DNA of 64,000 nt from a bacterium (GTDB lineage: Bacteria; SAR324; XYD2-FULL-50-16), in NCBI GenBank assembly GCA_024275165.1, contig JAJRZQ010000037.1, positions 1 through 64,000 on the forward strand. The letters run 5' to 3'. Below are positions 19,959 through 30,478 of this stretch, piece by piece (positions within the stretch are counted from its first letter, which is position 1; each line of letters begins with the position of its first letter). The position numbers and the translations under genes were made by a program. The notes beneath the pieces are model-generated. The model was not told where the DNA came from. It saw nothing but the letters and a program-made list of their open reading frames with translations, and did not search any database.

Positions 19959-20798
19959 CTATTTTTGATAGGATAAAGATTTTGAAAATTTCACCAACTT
20001 AAATACGGCGCTGATCTTCCCCACCGACTCAGAGTGACCGAGAAAAATAAACCCTCCCGGGGTCATCGCATCGTACAGGGAATTAACGACCTTTTTGCGC
20101 GCGTCGTCATTAAAATAAATCAACACATTGCGACAGAATATGAAATCAAAATCCCTTTGCTGCCGCATGACCATGCGATCTAAAAGGTTGATTTGCCGAA
20201 AGGAGACTAATTTTTTTACCTCCGCCACAATCTGATAGCGATTCGATACGGGATGAAAGTATTTTTTCAACATCGCCGGCGGAACATCCTTCACCGCCCT
20301 TGTGTCATAAACCCCTAGATCCGCCCTGTCTAAAATTTCCGTATCAATGTCCGTTGCTAGAATTTGAATATCCCATTTTGCATAGTTTTTCAAATGTTCT
20401 TGCAATAAGATGGCTAAGGTATAGGGTTCATCGCCAGAGGAGCAGGCAGCGCTCCAAATGCGCAAACGGTAATCCTTCTTTTTTTCTTTTTCTTCCAGCA
20501 CCAGAGGCAGAATCTCTTCTGCAAAGGATTCCAATTGGGGCTGATTGCGAAAAAAATAGGTTTCATTGGTGGTGAGCGCATTGATAAATTCAGTCATTTC
20601 ATCGGGGTTATCGCTTAAGCTTAAGAGGCGATAGTACTCCTTGGCATTTTTGCTGTTCGTTGCCTGGATGCGCCGTTGAACTCTTTTTTCAAGAAAATAG
20701 AATTTTTTCTCCTCGAAAAAGACTCCCACCTTGTAGGCAATGAAATCTCGAATAGGGATGAGATCTTCATCGGATATTTTAGCCTCTGCTTCCCACAT
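19959..20798 (-). CDS. cheR: Chemotaxis protein methyltransferase CheR
   Basis: LTTNETYFFRNQPQ, IWSAACSSGDEPYTLAI, DFIFCRNVLIYF, GGFIFLGHSES. Confidence 0.96.
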   Translation of the reverse strand: MWEAEAKISDEDLIPIRDFIAYKVGVFFEEKKFYFLEKRVQRRIQATNSKNAKEYYRLLSLSDNPDEMTEFINALTTNETYFFRNQPQLESFAEEILPLVLEEKEKKKDYRLRIWSAACSSGDEPYTLAILLQEHLKNYAKWDIQILATDIDTEILDRADLGVYDTRAVKDVPPAMLKKYFHPVSNRYQIVAEVKKLVSFRQINLLDRMVMRQQRDFDFIFCRNVLIYFNDDARKKVVNSLYDAMTPGGFIFLGHSESVGKISAVFKLVKFSKSLSYQK

Positions 20799-20800
20799 CT

Positions 20801-21865
20801 TTACATCCCTGTTAACTCTAAAACTTTACCCGCGATCTCCAAGTCAGGCAAAACGAATTCAGCCCCCCCTAGATCAACTACCCGCCCGGGCATGCCAAAG
20901 ACCACGCAACTCTCCTCTGATTGAGCGATGGTATGCCCCCCCGCTTTTTTTAAATGGGTTAATTGTTCCGCGCCATCTGCGCCCATTCCGGTCAAGATAA
21001 CCCCGATCCAGTTTTTACTAAAAGCCTCGTTCAGGCTTTCAAACAAAACATCCACACTGGGTTTATAAACCCTGCCGGGGACTTCATCCAGCAAATGAAC
21101 CTGAAACACCTTCCCCCCTCGATGCTCAATTTGCATGTGCCCCCCACCGGGAGCCAAATAAATATGCCCCTGCTCTAAAACATCCCCTTCTTGCGCCTCT
21201 GTCACCGTCAAGGGGCAAAGCCCATCGAGACGGGTGGCGAAGCTGGCGGTAAAGGCCTTGGGCATATGTTGGGCAATAACGATGCAACCGGGAAAGTCCG
21301 CCGGGATTTGAGGCAGAATCTGCATGAGGGTTTTTGGCCCCCCCGTAGAGACCCCCACCCCCACGACCTGCCCCTGCACGCTCGCGCGAAAGCGACTGGA
21401 AACCGCTTTGGGGAGGGCTCGGGTTGGAGGGGCTTTTTTGTTTAAAAGATTTCTAAATTGGCCGCTCGCCTTGGATCTTGCCGCCGCGATGATCTTTTCG
21501 CGAATGCGCAAACCCTGTTCCGCTAAAGCGCGGGAATCCCCCCCGGGTTTTTGCACATAATCAAAAGCTCCTTCGTTGAGAGCCTCTAGGGTTTCTTCCG
21601 CCCCTTCTACAGTGAGGGTCGAGATCATGATTACGGGCAAGGGGCGCTCGGCCATCACCCGCTTTAAGGTCGCCAGTCCATCCATGACCGGCATATTGAT
21701 ATCTAGGGTCAAGACATCGGGTTGAAAAAGCGGCAGCTTTTCTAAGGCATCCATACCGTTTGCCGCCGTGCCAATGACCTTTAACCTCGGGTCTTGCTCA
21801 ATCAAACGCCCCAACTCGCTCCGCATGAGAGTCGAGTCATCCACCACCATGACCTTTATATTCAT
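20801..21865 (-). CDS. cheB: Chemotaxis protein-glutamate methylesterase CheB
   Basis: Receiver domain VMVVDDSTLMR plus methylesterase GVGVSTGGPKTL, IAQHMPKAFTASFA, GVILTGMGADGAEQL. Confidence 0.96.
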   Translation of the reverse strand: MNIKVMVVDDSTLMRSELGRLIEQDPRLKVIGTAANGMDALEKLPLFQPDVLTLDINMPVMDGLATLKRVMAERPLPVIMISTLTVEGAEETLEALNEGAFDYVQKPGGDSRALAEQGLRIREKIIAAARSKASGQFRNLLNKKAPPTRALPKAVSSRFRASVQGQVVGVGVSTGGPKTLMQILPQIPADFPGCIVIAQHMPKAFTASFATRLDGLCPLTVTEAQEGDVLEQGHIYLAPGGGHMQIEHRGGKVFQVHLLDEVPGRVYKPSVDVLFESLNEAFSKNWIGVILTGMGADGAEQLTHLKKAGGHTIAQSEESCVVFGMPGRVVDLGGAEFVLPDLEIAGKVLELTGM

Positions 21866-23460
21866 TTGTTCTTTATCGTAAGCAAGGCTTCTTCTTGATC
21901 CAACTGTTCTAATTCCTGAGCGAGGCTTAAGAGGTCACCTTGAGCAAACTCATCGGGCGCGTTATCTTGAGATTGCTCTAAAGTCTTGGTGACATCCAAG
22001 AGAATCACGATGTCATCGGTTTTTTCATCTTGCGCCATTCCGCGAATGGTTACATTTCCACGGCGGGTCAAGAGGTCGCTCGGGGGTTTAAAGCTGGAAA
22101 GTTTGACCTTGCGAATCCCCACCACCTTTTCCACCACCAAGGCGGCGAGATTGTGACCGGGATTGACGATCAATAAACGGGTATGGATGCTGAACTCATA
22201 TTTCGGCCTGCCCACCAGTAGCGGCAAATTCACTACCGAAATCACCTCCCCTCGCAAATTCAACACCCCTAAAATATAACGAGGGGCCTTGGGCACGGGA
22301 ACGATATCCCGCTCTAAAATAATCTCGTTGGCGTCGAAAACGGGAATGGCGTATTTTTCATCATTGAGCAAGAATTCTAAAATCGGGGTTTCTTCTTCCA
22401 AATCCTCCTCGACTTCTCCTAGGTCTTGCTGCTGCTCAATCTCACGCAGTCGCTGCTGTTCTTCATCGGAAAAGAGTTTTTCTAAAGCCAGCAACATCAC
22501 GATTTGCTGCTTCCCTTCCCGCTCTTGCTTGATCACCCCCTTTAACTGCTCTAATTGAGCCGGGTTGAGCGTAATCGGGGGGTCGCAAATCTCTTTTTCC
22601 TTAATGAGATAGACCTCGGTGATTTGATCTACGATCAAGCCCACCTTGACATCAAAAACCTTGACGATAATCACCGGACGGGTAGTGTCTTCCCCCGTGC
22701 TTTGCACCTCTAGTTTGTCAGAAAGGCGCAGCACGGGAATCGCGGAATCCCGCAGATGAAAAATTCCCTCCACAAAATCTTCCATCTCCGGTAGAGGAAT
22801 CACCTCGGGCATCAAGATGATTTCTTCGACATTCAAACTCTCTAAGGCAAATTGCTCTAAGCCGATGGAAAAACCGACCAAAAAAATCTCGCTGCCTCGT
22901 TCTTCCTCCTCGGTCTGCTCGGCGGTTTGCACCTCGCCGCCCGTACCCCGGGCGAGGTCTGCCCCGATTAAAAAATCTTCGGTATTGATCAGTTTTTCTT
23001 GGTTTAAAAGCAATAAAATTTGTTTTTCGTCTAGCTTGTAAGTCCCCGCCAGATATTGCTGGGTCTTTGAAGAAAGCATATGGGTCGAGCGCTGGATGTC
23101 TTGATCCTCCACCGTAGTGATGCTTTCAATCGCGTCGACCAGCATGCCCAGTTTCATCGCCCCCAGCGAGATGACCACGATACGGTTCTGCTTTTCACTG
23201 CCTTGCGGCTCAACCTGAAAGCGTTTGCGCAGGTCGATGATGGAAATAACCTCCCCCCTCAGGTTGATTATCCCCAAAAAATACTTTGGAGTCCGAGGGA
23301 TCGCCGTATACTTTCGCAGGGTAATAATCTCTTCAACGCAAAGGATATTCACGCCAAAAAGCTCTTCCCCCACCCGAAAGCTAATGTACTGGCCTCCCCT
23401 CACGGATTGGCCCACTAAGTTGATGGTTGCAGGTAAATCGCTCATATGCCAAATAGACAA
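21862..23460 (-). CDS. Triple CheW-domain protein
   Basis: Three CheW-like modules: YISFRVGEELFGVNILCVEEI..., FLVGFSIGLEQFALESLNVEEI..., LEFLLNDEKYAIPVFDANEI...; start may be MSDLPATINL. Confidence 0.9.
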   Translation of the reverse strand: MSIWHMSDLPATINLVGQSVRGGQYISFRVGEELFGVNILCVEEIITLRKYTAIPRTPKYFLGIINLRGEVISIIDLRKRFQVEPQGSEKQNRIVVISLGAMKLGMLVDAIESITTVEDQDIQRSTHMLSSKTQQYLAGTYKLDEKQILLLLNQEKLINTEDFLIGADLARGTGGEVQTAEQTEEEERGSEIFLVGFSIGLEQFALESLNVEEIILMPEVIPLPEMEDFVEGIFHLRDSAIPVLRLSDKLEVQSTGEDTTRPVIIVKVFDVKVGLIVDQITEVYLIKEKEICDPPITLNPAQLEQLKGVIKQEREGKQQIVMLLALEKLFSDEEQQRLREIEQQQDLGEVEEDLEEETPILEFLLNDEKYAIPVFDANEIILERDIVPVPKAPRYILGVLNLRGEVISVVNLPLLVGRPKYEFSIHTRLLIVNPGHNLAALVVEKVVGIRKVKLSSFKPPSDLLTRRGNVTIRGMAQDEKTDDIVILLDVTKTLEQSQDNAPDEFAQGDLLSLAQELEQLDQEEALLTIKNK

Positions 23461-23512
23461 AATACAATAGTTCTTATAGCTTTTTGTAACATGCCGACAC
23501 GGGTTTCACAAC

Positions 23513-24223
23513 ATGGAAACGCCCTTCACCACTGCAATTTTTCCCATGCCCCACCCTTTCACCTCCATTTTACCGGCAGAACTAGAACCTGCCTTGAGCC
23601 TCGTCCCCATTGGCCAAGCTTATCCCCTGCTGGGGGTTGAGTTGACGATTGCCCAACAGCTCCGTAATCCGGCGCGAAGGCTGGGTTTTGCGGCGGGAAG
23701 GTTTGCTGCGCGAACTTCACTCTCCCATTGGGGGCTGCCGCCGCTTCCCCTGCCTCGGCTGGCAAACGGAGCCCCTGGCTGGCCAAGAGGGCTGCTGGGC
23801 AGCATCTCCCACAGTTCAAACTACGCCGTTGCCCTCACCTTGCCCCTTTCATTGGGGTTTCAAGGCCTCGGGATTGACTTAGAAGAGGCCCAACGGCCCA
23901 TCAACGAGGGGATTTTAGGAAAAATAGCCCTGCCCGAAGAGATCCAACAATGGAAGTTGCAACAGGGGGCGGGCGAGAATGCTTTTGGGCTTGACACCAA
24001 GAAACTTTTTTCCATGAAGGAAGCGATTTACAAAGCCCTTTCCTCTTGCTGTGGGTACTTTGGCTTTGACAAGGCGCGATTGGTGGACTTAAAGGGCCCT
24101 AAAGCGCTTTTTGCCCTGAATCCCGCGTTGATTGCTCTGGGGGCTCCCAAAAAAATCCAGGTTTACTCCTTGAATCAAGCAGGTCTTATCTGCTCTCTCG
24201 CTTGCTGGAAAAAATCTGAATAA
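23513..24223 (+). CDS. 4'-phosphopantetheinyl transferase superfamily protein (EntD-like)
   Basis: GSISHSSNYAVAL, GIDLEEAQRPI, FSMKEAIYKAL. Confidence 0.85.
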   Translation: METPFTTAIFPMPHPFTSILPAELEPALSLVPIGQAYPLLGVELTIAQQLRNPARRLGFAAGRFAARTSLSHWGLPPLPLPRLANGAPGWPRGLLGSISHSSNYAVALTLPLSLGFQGLGIDLEEAQRPINEGILGKIALPEEIQQWKLQQGAGENAFGLDTKKLFSMKEAIYKALSSCCGYFGFDKARLVDLKGPKALFALNPALIALGAPKKIQVYSLNQAGLICSLACWKKSE

Positions 24224-24240
24224 TTCAAAATGGAGGGCAA

Positions 24241-24266
24241 AAAAAAGTCGCCGAAGCGACTTTTTT
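24241..24266. terminator. Bidirectional rho-independent terminator
   Basis: AAAAAAGTCGC-CGAA-GCGACTTTTTT between convergent genes. Confidence 0.9.
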
Positions 24267-24280
24267 GACCTTGCCCGCGC

Positions 24281-24583
24281 TTATTGCGAAGCGAGGAAGT
24301 CTGCAATCGCTGCGATTTCTTCATCCGAGGCCGCGGCGACAATAGGGCGCATCATGGCAGACATGCCCGAGTTACGCTTGCCATCGCGAATGGCTTTGGC
24401 CTGATTGGCGATATAAGAGGCATGTTGTCCGGCCAGTTTAGGAAAAGTCGGGGTAATGGACGCACCCGCTTCTCCATGACAACCACCACACCCCTTTGCG
24501 TTGTAAAGGGCTTGCCCGTCCAAGGCGAGCACGGGAGTTGCCAAAATAGCGCTGAAAGCCAAGGTTGCAAGGAGCTTCTTCAT
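24281..24583 (-). CDS. Class I monohaem cytochrome c
   Basis: Signal peptide; CGGCHGEAG (CxxCH). Confidence 0.9.
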   Translation of the reverse strand: MKKLLATLAFSAILATPVLALDGQALYNAKGCGGCHGEAGASITPTFPKLAGQHASYIANQAKAIRDGKRNSGMSAMMRPIVAAASDEEIAAIADFLASQ

Positions 24584-24657
24584 AATTCATTCCTGTTGGT
24601 TTGGGGTTTCAGCCCCGCTCATGTCGGTTGAACGGGGCACAGTAAGCGTAAGGCGTT

Positions 24658-24981
24658 CTACTTCAAATGCGAAAGATAATCGGCAATGTTTGCGATATCC
24701 TCTTTGGTCACGGACTGAACACCAGGATTGGCCTTCATTACAGAACTCATCCCCTTGGTACGAATTCCCGCTTGGATATTCAAAAAGTTTTCTTGAATAA
24801 AGGCGGCATCCCGACCGGCAATTTTAGGGAAAGGCCCACTGCCCTTGCCACCGGCTTGGTGGCAAGTAACACACTGTTTAGCGATAAACAATTTAGCACC
24901 TACTTCTTGATCCGCAAAGGCGGACTGCGCGGTTAAGCCAGCTACCAGGGTAGTGGCTAAGATCATTGCTAACTTCTTCAT
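24658..24981 (-). CDS. Class I monohaem cytochrome c
   Basis: Signal peptide; CVTCHQAGG (CxxCH); similar architecture to downstream neighbour. Confidence 0.9.
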   Translation of the reverse strand: MKKLAMILATTLVAGLTAQSAFADQEVGAKLFIAKQCVTCHQAGGKGSGPFPKIAGRDAAFIQENFLNIQAGIRTKGMSSVMKANPGVQSVTKEDIANIADYLSHLK

Positions 24982-25151
24982 GTTCTTCCTTTCTGTACAG
25001 AGGGTTATACCTAATATTCCTCATTGCGAGGCATGCTGAATCACCTTAAAATTAAGGTTCCGTGATTCTTACAACATGTGTTCGATTACGAAAATCAACC
25101 GCTTTTGTAAAGTCAAATCTGCATTTCATTTTTTTTCTTACCTCAGTTTTT

Positions 25152-26894
25152 TTAGTTTTCTGCCCCTGACAAAGAGGGGTGAAGGGCCGGAAACTGAAGA
25201 AAAAAAAGACTCCCCGGCCCCTGACGACCCTGAACCCCGACTTTTCCACCATGCAGAGACATGATGTTTTTCACGATGCTCAGGCCTAAGCCCGTGCCTC
25301 CAGTCATGCGACTCCTTGATTTGTCGATGCGGTAAAATCGGGCAAAGATCTTTTCCCTCTCCGCGAAAGGAACCCCTTCACCCTGGTCCTCTACTTCAAT
25401 AAAAACCCCTGAGGGGTCTAGGCGCACCCGGAGACAGACCAAAGTGTTTTCTGGGCTGTATTTGACCGCGTTATCCAAGAGGTTGACCAGACATTGCCCC
25501 ACGAGCTGAGCGTTGATCTCTAAACTAAAACCTGTTGGGCAATCCAGCTCAAAACGGCACCCTTTTTTTTCCGCTTGCAGCTTAACCAACTCAATCGAGC
25601 CTTCAAGCAAGGGAAGGAGCAGGGTGTTTTGCTTGGCCAAAGAACCCGCCATGATGGTTTCCTCAACCCGAGTCAGGGCCAAGAGGTCTTCAATAATCGC
25701 AGAAAGGCGCTTGGAGTGGTTAAAGATGATCTCCACAAAGCGACGACGATGCGCTTTATCCTCAATGGCGCCGCCCAACAAGGTTTCGGCAAATCCCTGA
25801 ATCGAGGTGATCGGGGTTTTTAACTCATGGCTCACATTGGCGACAAATTCCTTTCGCAGCTGTTCGAGACGATGCAGCTTGGTGCGATCATGGACCACCA
25901 ATAAAATTCCGCTTTCCTCTAAAAACTCCAGCTTTATTGCCTCGACCTCCAGCCGTTGCTCCGGCTGCCTGAGGGAGATTTCCATGCTTTGGTTTTCCCC
26001 CCTTTCTTCTAAACGGTGGCAAAGCTCACTCAATTGGGGGAGGCGAACCAGTTCCAGCAATTCCTTGCCCACGGGCTCAACGCTGTGAATCGAGAGCGTT
26101 TTTTTTGCCGCTTGATTCAAACGGATCAGCCGCCCCTTTGGGTCAAAGAGCAAAAACCCCTCTTCGACCCCTTCAAACAAAGCCTCTAAGGCGGATCTTT
26201 CCCGCTCCGCTTGATTGAGTCTCGCTTGCGCCTCATGGGCCAAGCCGTTTAAGGCAAAGGCCAGGGTTTCTGCCTCTTTCCAATTGCCGGGAAGCAGACG
26301 GTATTCCAACTCCCCCGCGGCCATTCGTTGCGCCCCCTGGCCTAAAATCCTCAAAGGTTCCAACTCCTGCCAAAGCCAAAGGGCAAAAAGCGCAAACAAC
26401 AATAACACCGCCAAGATTGCCCCCACGACCCAGTCGCCCCCTTCTGCTACCTTGGGCAAGGGGGCGAGGCCGACTAAACGATGCCCCGCCGCGTAACTTA
26501 AGGGCAGCCAGGCAACCAGCTTGGCCGCCCGACCAGGCGGCTGCCAAAGCACCCAGCGCGAGCCCTGCCGAACCTGTTCGACCCAGCGCCCCGGTCGCCC
26601 TCCATCCTCTGCGGAATCCCCAATCAGCAAGCCGCTAGGATCAAGCAGTACAAGCTGGGCGGAAAGCTCCCTGGAGAGTTCCTTAAGTTCGGCCTGGAGT
26701 TGTTCTGGGTTTTCTAAACTCCAAGTCAAGCGAGGGGCCACCAAATTGAGCCCTTGCCAGAGCCGTTGCCCCTCCCGCTCTACCTGTCGGGCCCGTTGGG
26801 CACTCTGCTCCAAGGAAACGACCACCCAAGTCGCCAGCAAGAGCAGGCAGGCCACCCCCAAAAGCAAGCGCCCCAAAAGGCCCGCCTTTTTCAA
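25152..26894 (-). CDS. phoR: Sensor histidine kinase, PhoR-like
   Basis: TM + HAMP-like + PAS + FVANVSHELKTPITSIQGFAETLL; FARFYRIDKSRSRMTGGTGLGLSIVKNI. Confidence 0.88.
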   Translation of the reverse strand: MKKAGLLGRLLLGVACLLLLATWVVVSLEQSAQRARQVEREGQRLWQGLNLVAPRLTWSLENPEQLQAELKELSRELSAQLVLLDPSGLLIGDSAEDGGRPGRWVEQVRQGSRWVLWQPPGRAAKLVAWLPLSYAAGHRLVGLAPLPKVAEGGDWVVGAILAVLLLFALFALWLWQELEPLRILGQGAQRMAAGELEYRLLPGNWKEAETLAFALNGLAHEAQARLNQAERERSALEALFEGVEEGFLLFDPKGRLIRLNQAAKKTLSIHSVEPVGKELLELVRLPQLSELCHRLEERGENQSMEISLRQPEQRLEVEAIKLEFLEESGILLVVHDRTKLHRLEQLRKEFVANVSHELKTPITSIQGFAETLLGGAIEDKAHRRRFVEIIFNHSKRLSAIIEDLLALTRVEETIMAGSLAKQNTLLLPLLEGSIELVKLQAEKKGCRFELDCPTGFSLEINAQLVGQCLVNLLDNAVKYSPENTLVCLRVRLDPSGVFIEVEDQGEGVPFAEREKIFARFYRIDKSRSRMTGGTGLGLSIVKNIMSLHGGKVGVQGRQGPGSLFFLQFPALHPSLSGAEN

Positions 26895-27562
26895 GCCTCT
26901 CCTTTGAAACGGTAACCCAGCCCCCGGACGGTTTCAATATAATGCTCCCGCGCTCCCAATTTTTTGCGCAAACCGACGATAGTCACATCAATGGCGCGAT
27001 CAGCGACCATGTGATCCGCCCCGTGAGCGGCGTTCATGATCTGGTCGCGGCTGTAAACCCGGCCCGGTTGACGAGCCAAAAAATACAAAACCTTAAACTC
27101 GGTCAAGGTGAGATTCATGGGGTTGCCGGCCAGCAAAACCTGATTGCGCAGGGGGAAGAATTCCAAATCAAGAATCTGCATGTTTTCTTCTGGGTCCAGG
27201 CGCCGGAGCAAACTCTTGATCCGTGCGATGAGTACCTTAGGGGAAAAGGGTTTGGGCAGGTAGTCGTCGGCCCCTTGGCTCAACCCCTCGACCAAATCAT
27301 CCTCTTCGGCCTTGGCGGTGAGCATCAAAACGGGGATTTCGCGCAGACGAGGGTGCCGCCGCAAGCGGGCGAGCAAATCCAACCCGCTCATGCCGGGAAG
27401 CATCCAATCGAGAACCAATAAGTCTGGTTTAGAGGCCTCCAACCGCTTCCATCCCGATTCTCCACTGGAGGCGGATTCCACCTGAAAACCTTCTTTTTGC
27501 AGGTTATAGGCCACCAGTTCTTGTAAATCCGCCTCGTCTTCGATGATCAAGATTTTATGCAC
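26891..27562 (-). CDS. phoB: PhoB-like response regulator (receiver + winged helix)
   Basis: KILIIEDEADLQELVAYNL, LLVLDWMLPGMSG, C-terminal LTEFKVLYFLARQPGRVYSRDQI; GTG start at 27562 better than ORF-track start. Confidence 0.88.
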   Translation of the reverse strand: MHKILIIEDEADLQELVAYNLQKEGFQVESASSGESGWKRLEASKPDLLVLDWMLPGMSGLDLLARLRRHPRLREIPVLMLTAKAEEDDLVEGLSQGADDYLPKPFSPKVLIARIKSLLRRLDPEENMQILDLEFFPLRNQVLLAGNPMNLTLTEFKVLYFLARQPGRVYSRDQIMNAAHGADHMVADRAIDVTIVGLRKKLGAREHYIETVRGLGYRFKGEA

Positions 27563-27575
27563 GCAAGACCTTGTT

Positions 27576-28637
<1,062 letters not shown>

Positions 28638-28679
28638 GGTACTCCATAGGCTTAAAGAATGGGCTTAGTATCTAGCAGA

Positions 28680-28709
28680 TTGACACCATAATCAAGGTAA
28701 TGTTACAAT
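28680..28709 (+). promoter_or_regulatory. Sigma70-type promoter of hrcA operon
   Basis: TTGACA (28680-28685) - 18 nt - TACAAT (28704-28709). Confidence 0.8.
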
Positions 28710-28736
28710 TTAGCACTCACTTAAAAGGAGTGCTAA
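28710..28736 (+). promoter_or_regulatory. CIRCE operator (HrcA-binding)
   Basis: TTAGCACTC-N9-GAGTGCTAA, exact match to CIRCE consensus. Confidence 0.97.
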
Positions 28737-28744
28737 TTATTGCT

Positions 28745-29794
28745 ATGTTAGACCCCAGAGCAGAACAAATTTTAGAAGCCATCGTCAGGCTGTTTATCGA
28801 ACAGATGGAGCCCGTTGGCAGTCGTGCCTTAGCCAAACTAAAGAGCATGAATTACAGCGCCGCGACCATCCGCAATGTAATGTCAGACCTCACCGACCTC
28901 GGTTTGATTTCTCAGCCCCATACCTCCGCGGGCCGCGTCCCCACCGATCAAGGGTATCGTTACTATGTAGATAAGCTCACTTCAAGCTGTTCCCTGACCG
29001 CGCACTTTACCCCCTGCAAGAATGAGCCCGCAATCAAAGCCTCTCGCTTAGAAGACCTCTTGATCGAAATGGCCGAGGAATTGACCGCTGCCACCAATTG
29101 CACCGGTGTTGTTCTTTCCCCACAATCCCATGTCAGTAAATTTAAACAAATCGACTTCATCAGCCTCAGCGCCTCGCAAGTGCTGGTGGTTTTAGTCACC
29201 CAGACCGGATTGGTAAAACACCGCATCCTAAAGCTACGCGAATGCCCCCCCCAGGAAAGCTTAAGCAAAATGGCCCTGATTTTAATGGACCTCTTTGCCC
29301 AAAAAACCTTAGCCGAGATTCGCCAAAGCCTGCTCAATACCCTTTCTGAAAACGATCAAGGCCTCTCGGCGCAGGCGATCCGATTGGGCAAAAAGGCCTT
29401 TAACCTAGAAAAGGAAAACAACAGCCTGTTTATTACCGGGGAATCGCGCATTTGCGGCTACCCCGACTTTACCACTCACAGCGAATTGAGTAGGATTTAC
29501 CAAATGCTGGAGGAAAAACAATCCTTGAGCAACCTCATGCACCAGATGGCGCAAAAAGAGGGGGTGCAGGTCGCGATCGGGCAAGAAAACCACTTGGCCG
29601 GATTGGAAAACTGCTCCATCGTAGCTCAAGCTTACGGTCGCCACGGCTACCGTTTAGGAAGTGTCGGGATTATCGGCCCCACCCGCTTAGATTACCCTAA
29701 GGTCATGGCCGCCCTCGACTACACCAGTCAAAAGCTCACCCATGTGGTCAGCCATTTCATTGAAGAAAAAATAAAACCCCTTTCAAGGTATTAA
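28745..29794 (+). CDS. hrcA: Heat-inducible transcription repressor HrcA
   Basis: AEQILEAIVRLFIEQMEPVGSRALAK, SAATIRNVMSDLTDLGLISQPHTSAGRVPTDQGYRYYVD; start 28745 since 28700 would lie in CIRCE/promoter. Confidence 0.96.
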   Translation: MLDPRAEQILEAIVRLFIEQMEPVGSRALAKLKSMNYSAATIRNVMSDLTDLGLISQPHTSAGRVPTDQGYRYYVDKLTSSCSLTAHFTPCKNEPAIKASRLEDLLIEMAEELTAATNCTGVVLSPQSHVSKFKQIDFISLSASQVLVVLVTQTGLVKHRILKLRECPPQESLSKMALILMDLFAQKTLAEIRQSLLNTLSENDQGLSAQAIRLGKKAFNLEKENNSLFITGESRICGYPDFTTHSELSRIYQMLEEKQSLSNLMHQMAQKEGVQVAIGQENHLAGLENCSIVAQAYGRHGYRLGSVGIIGPTRLDYPKVMAALDYTSQKLTHVVSHFIEEKIKPLSRY

Positions 29795-29806
29795 TCCAAA
29801 CCTATC

Positions 29807-30469
29807 ATGAGTTCGCAAGAAGAAAAAACGGAAAACACGACGGAAGAAACCCCGGTGAACGAAGGGCCAGACCCTGCTGAAAAAACGGAAACCGCGGAAG
29901 AAACCCCAGAAGAGGCCTCGACCCAAAACGAGGAAACCACCAAAAAAGTGGACCCGCTAGCGGAAAAAGAATTGGAAATCGCCCGCCTAAAAAACGAACT
30001 TGGCCAAGCAAAAGACCAATATATGCGGGTTTTGGCGGAAATGGAAAACTTCAAACGGCGCAAGAACGAAGAAACGAAAGAACGCTTAAAATACGCGACC
30101 AGCGCTCTGGCCAAAGAGGTCATTACCGGCTTGGACAACTTAGAGCGAGCCTTAACCCACGCCAGCCCCGGCGAAGACGAAGGCTTTAAGAACTTTGTCC
30201 AGGGGATTGACATGGTGCAACAGCAAATCGCTGAAGCTCTACAGCGCCATGATATAAAACGCATTTTCCCTATAGGGGAAAAGTTCGACCCCAACAGTCA
30301 CGAAGCGGTTGGCGCCATCGACAGCCCCAAGGTGGAAAACGACTGTATCGTGGAAGTACTGCAAGCAGGATACCTCATGCATGACCGGGTGATTCGACCC
30401 GCAATCGTGCAGGTCTGCAAAAAAAACAAAAACAAGGCGCAAGCCGAAAATGAACCTGAACCAGCATAA
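29807..30469 (+). CDS. grpE: Nucleotide exchange factor GrpE
   Basis: AEMENFKRRKNEETKERLKYA, FDPNSHEAVGAID, VIRPAIVQVCKK. Confidence 0.96.
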   Translation: MSSQEEKTENTTEETPVNEGPDPAEKTETAEETPEEASTQNEETTKKVDPLAEKELEIARLKNELGQAKDQYMRVLAEMENFKRRKNEETKERLKYATSALAKEVITGLDNLERALTHASPGEDEGFKNFVQGIDMVQQQIAEALQRHDIKRIFPIGEKFDPNSHEAVGAIDSPKVENDCIVEVLQAGYLMHDRVIRPAIVQVCKKNKNKAQAENEPEPA

Positions 30470-30478
30470 GGAGCAACC

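Noticed and set aside
29807-30000. Repetitive acidic Glu/Thr-rich start of GrpE as a possible repeat element
   Set aside because: Low-complexity acidic N-terminus is ordinary for GrpE.
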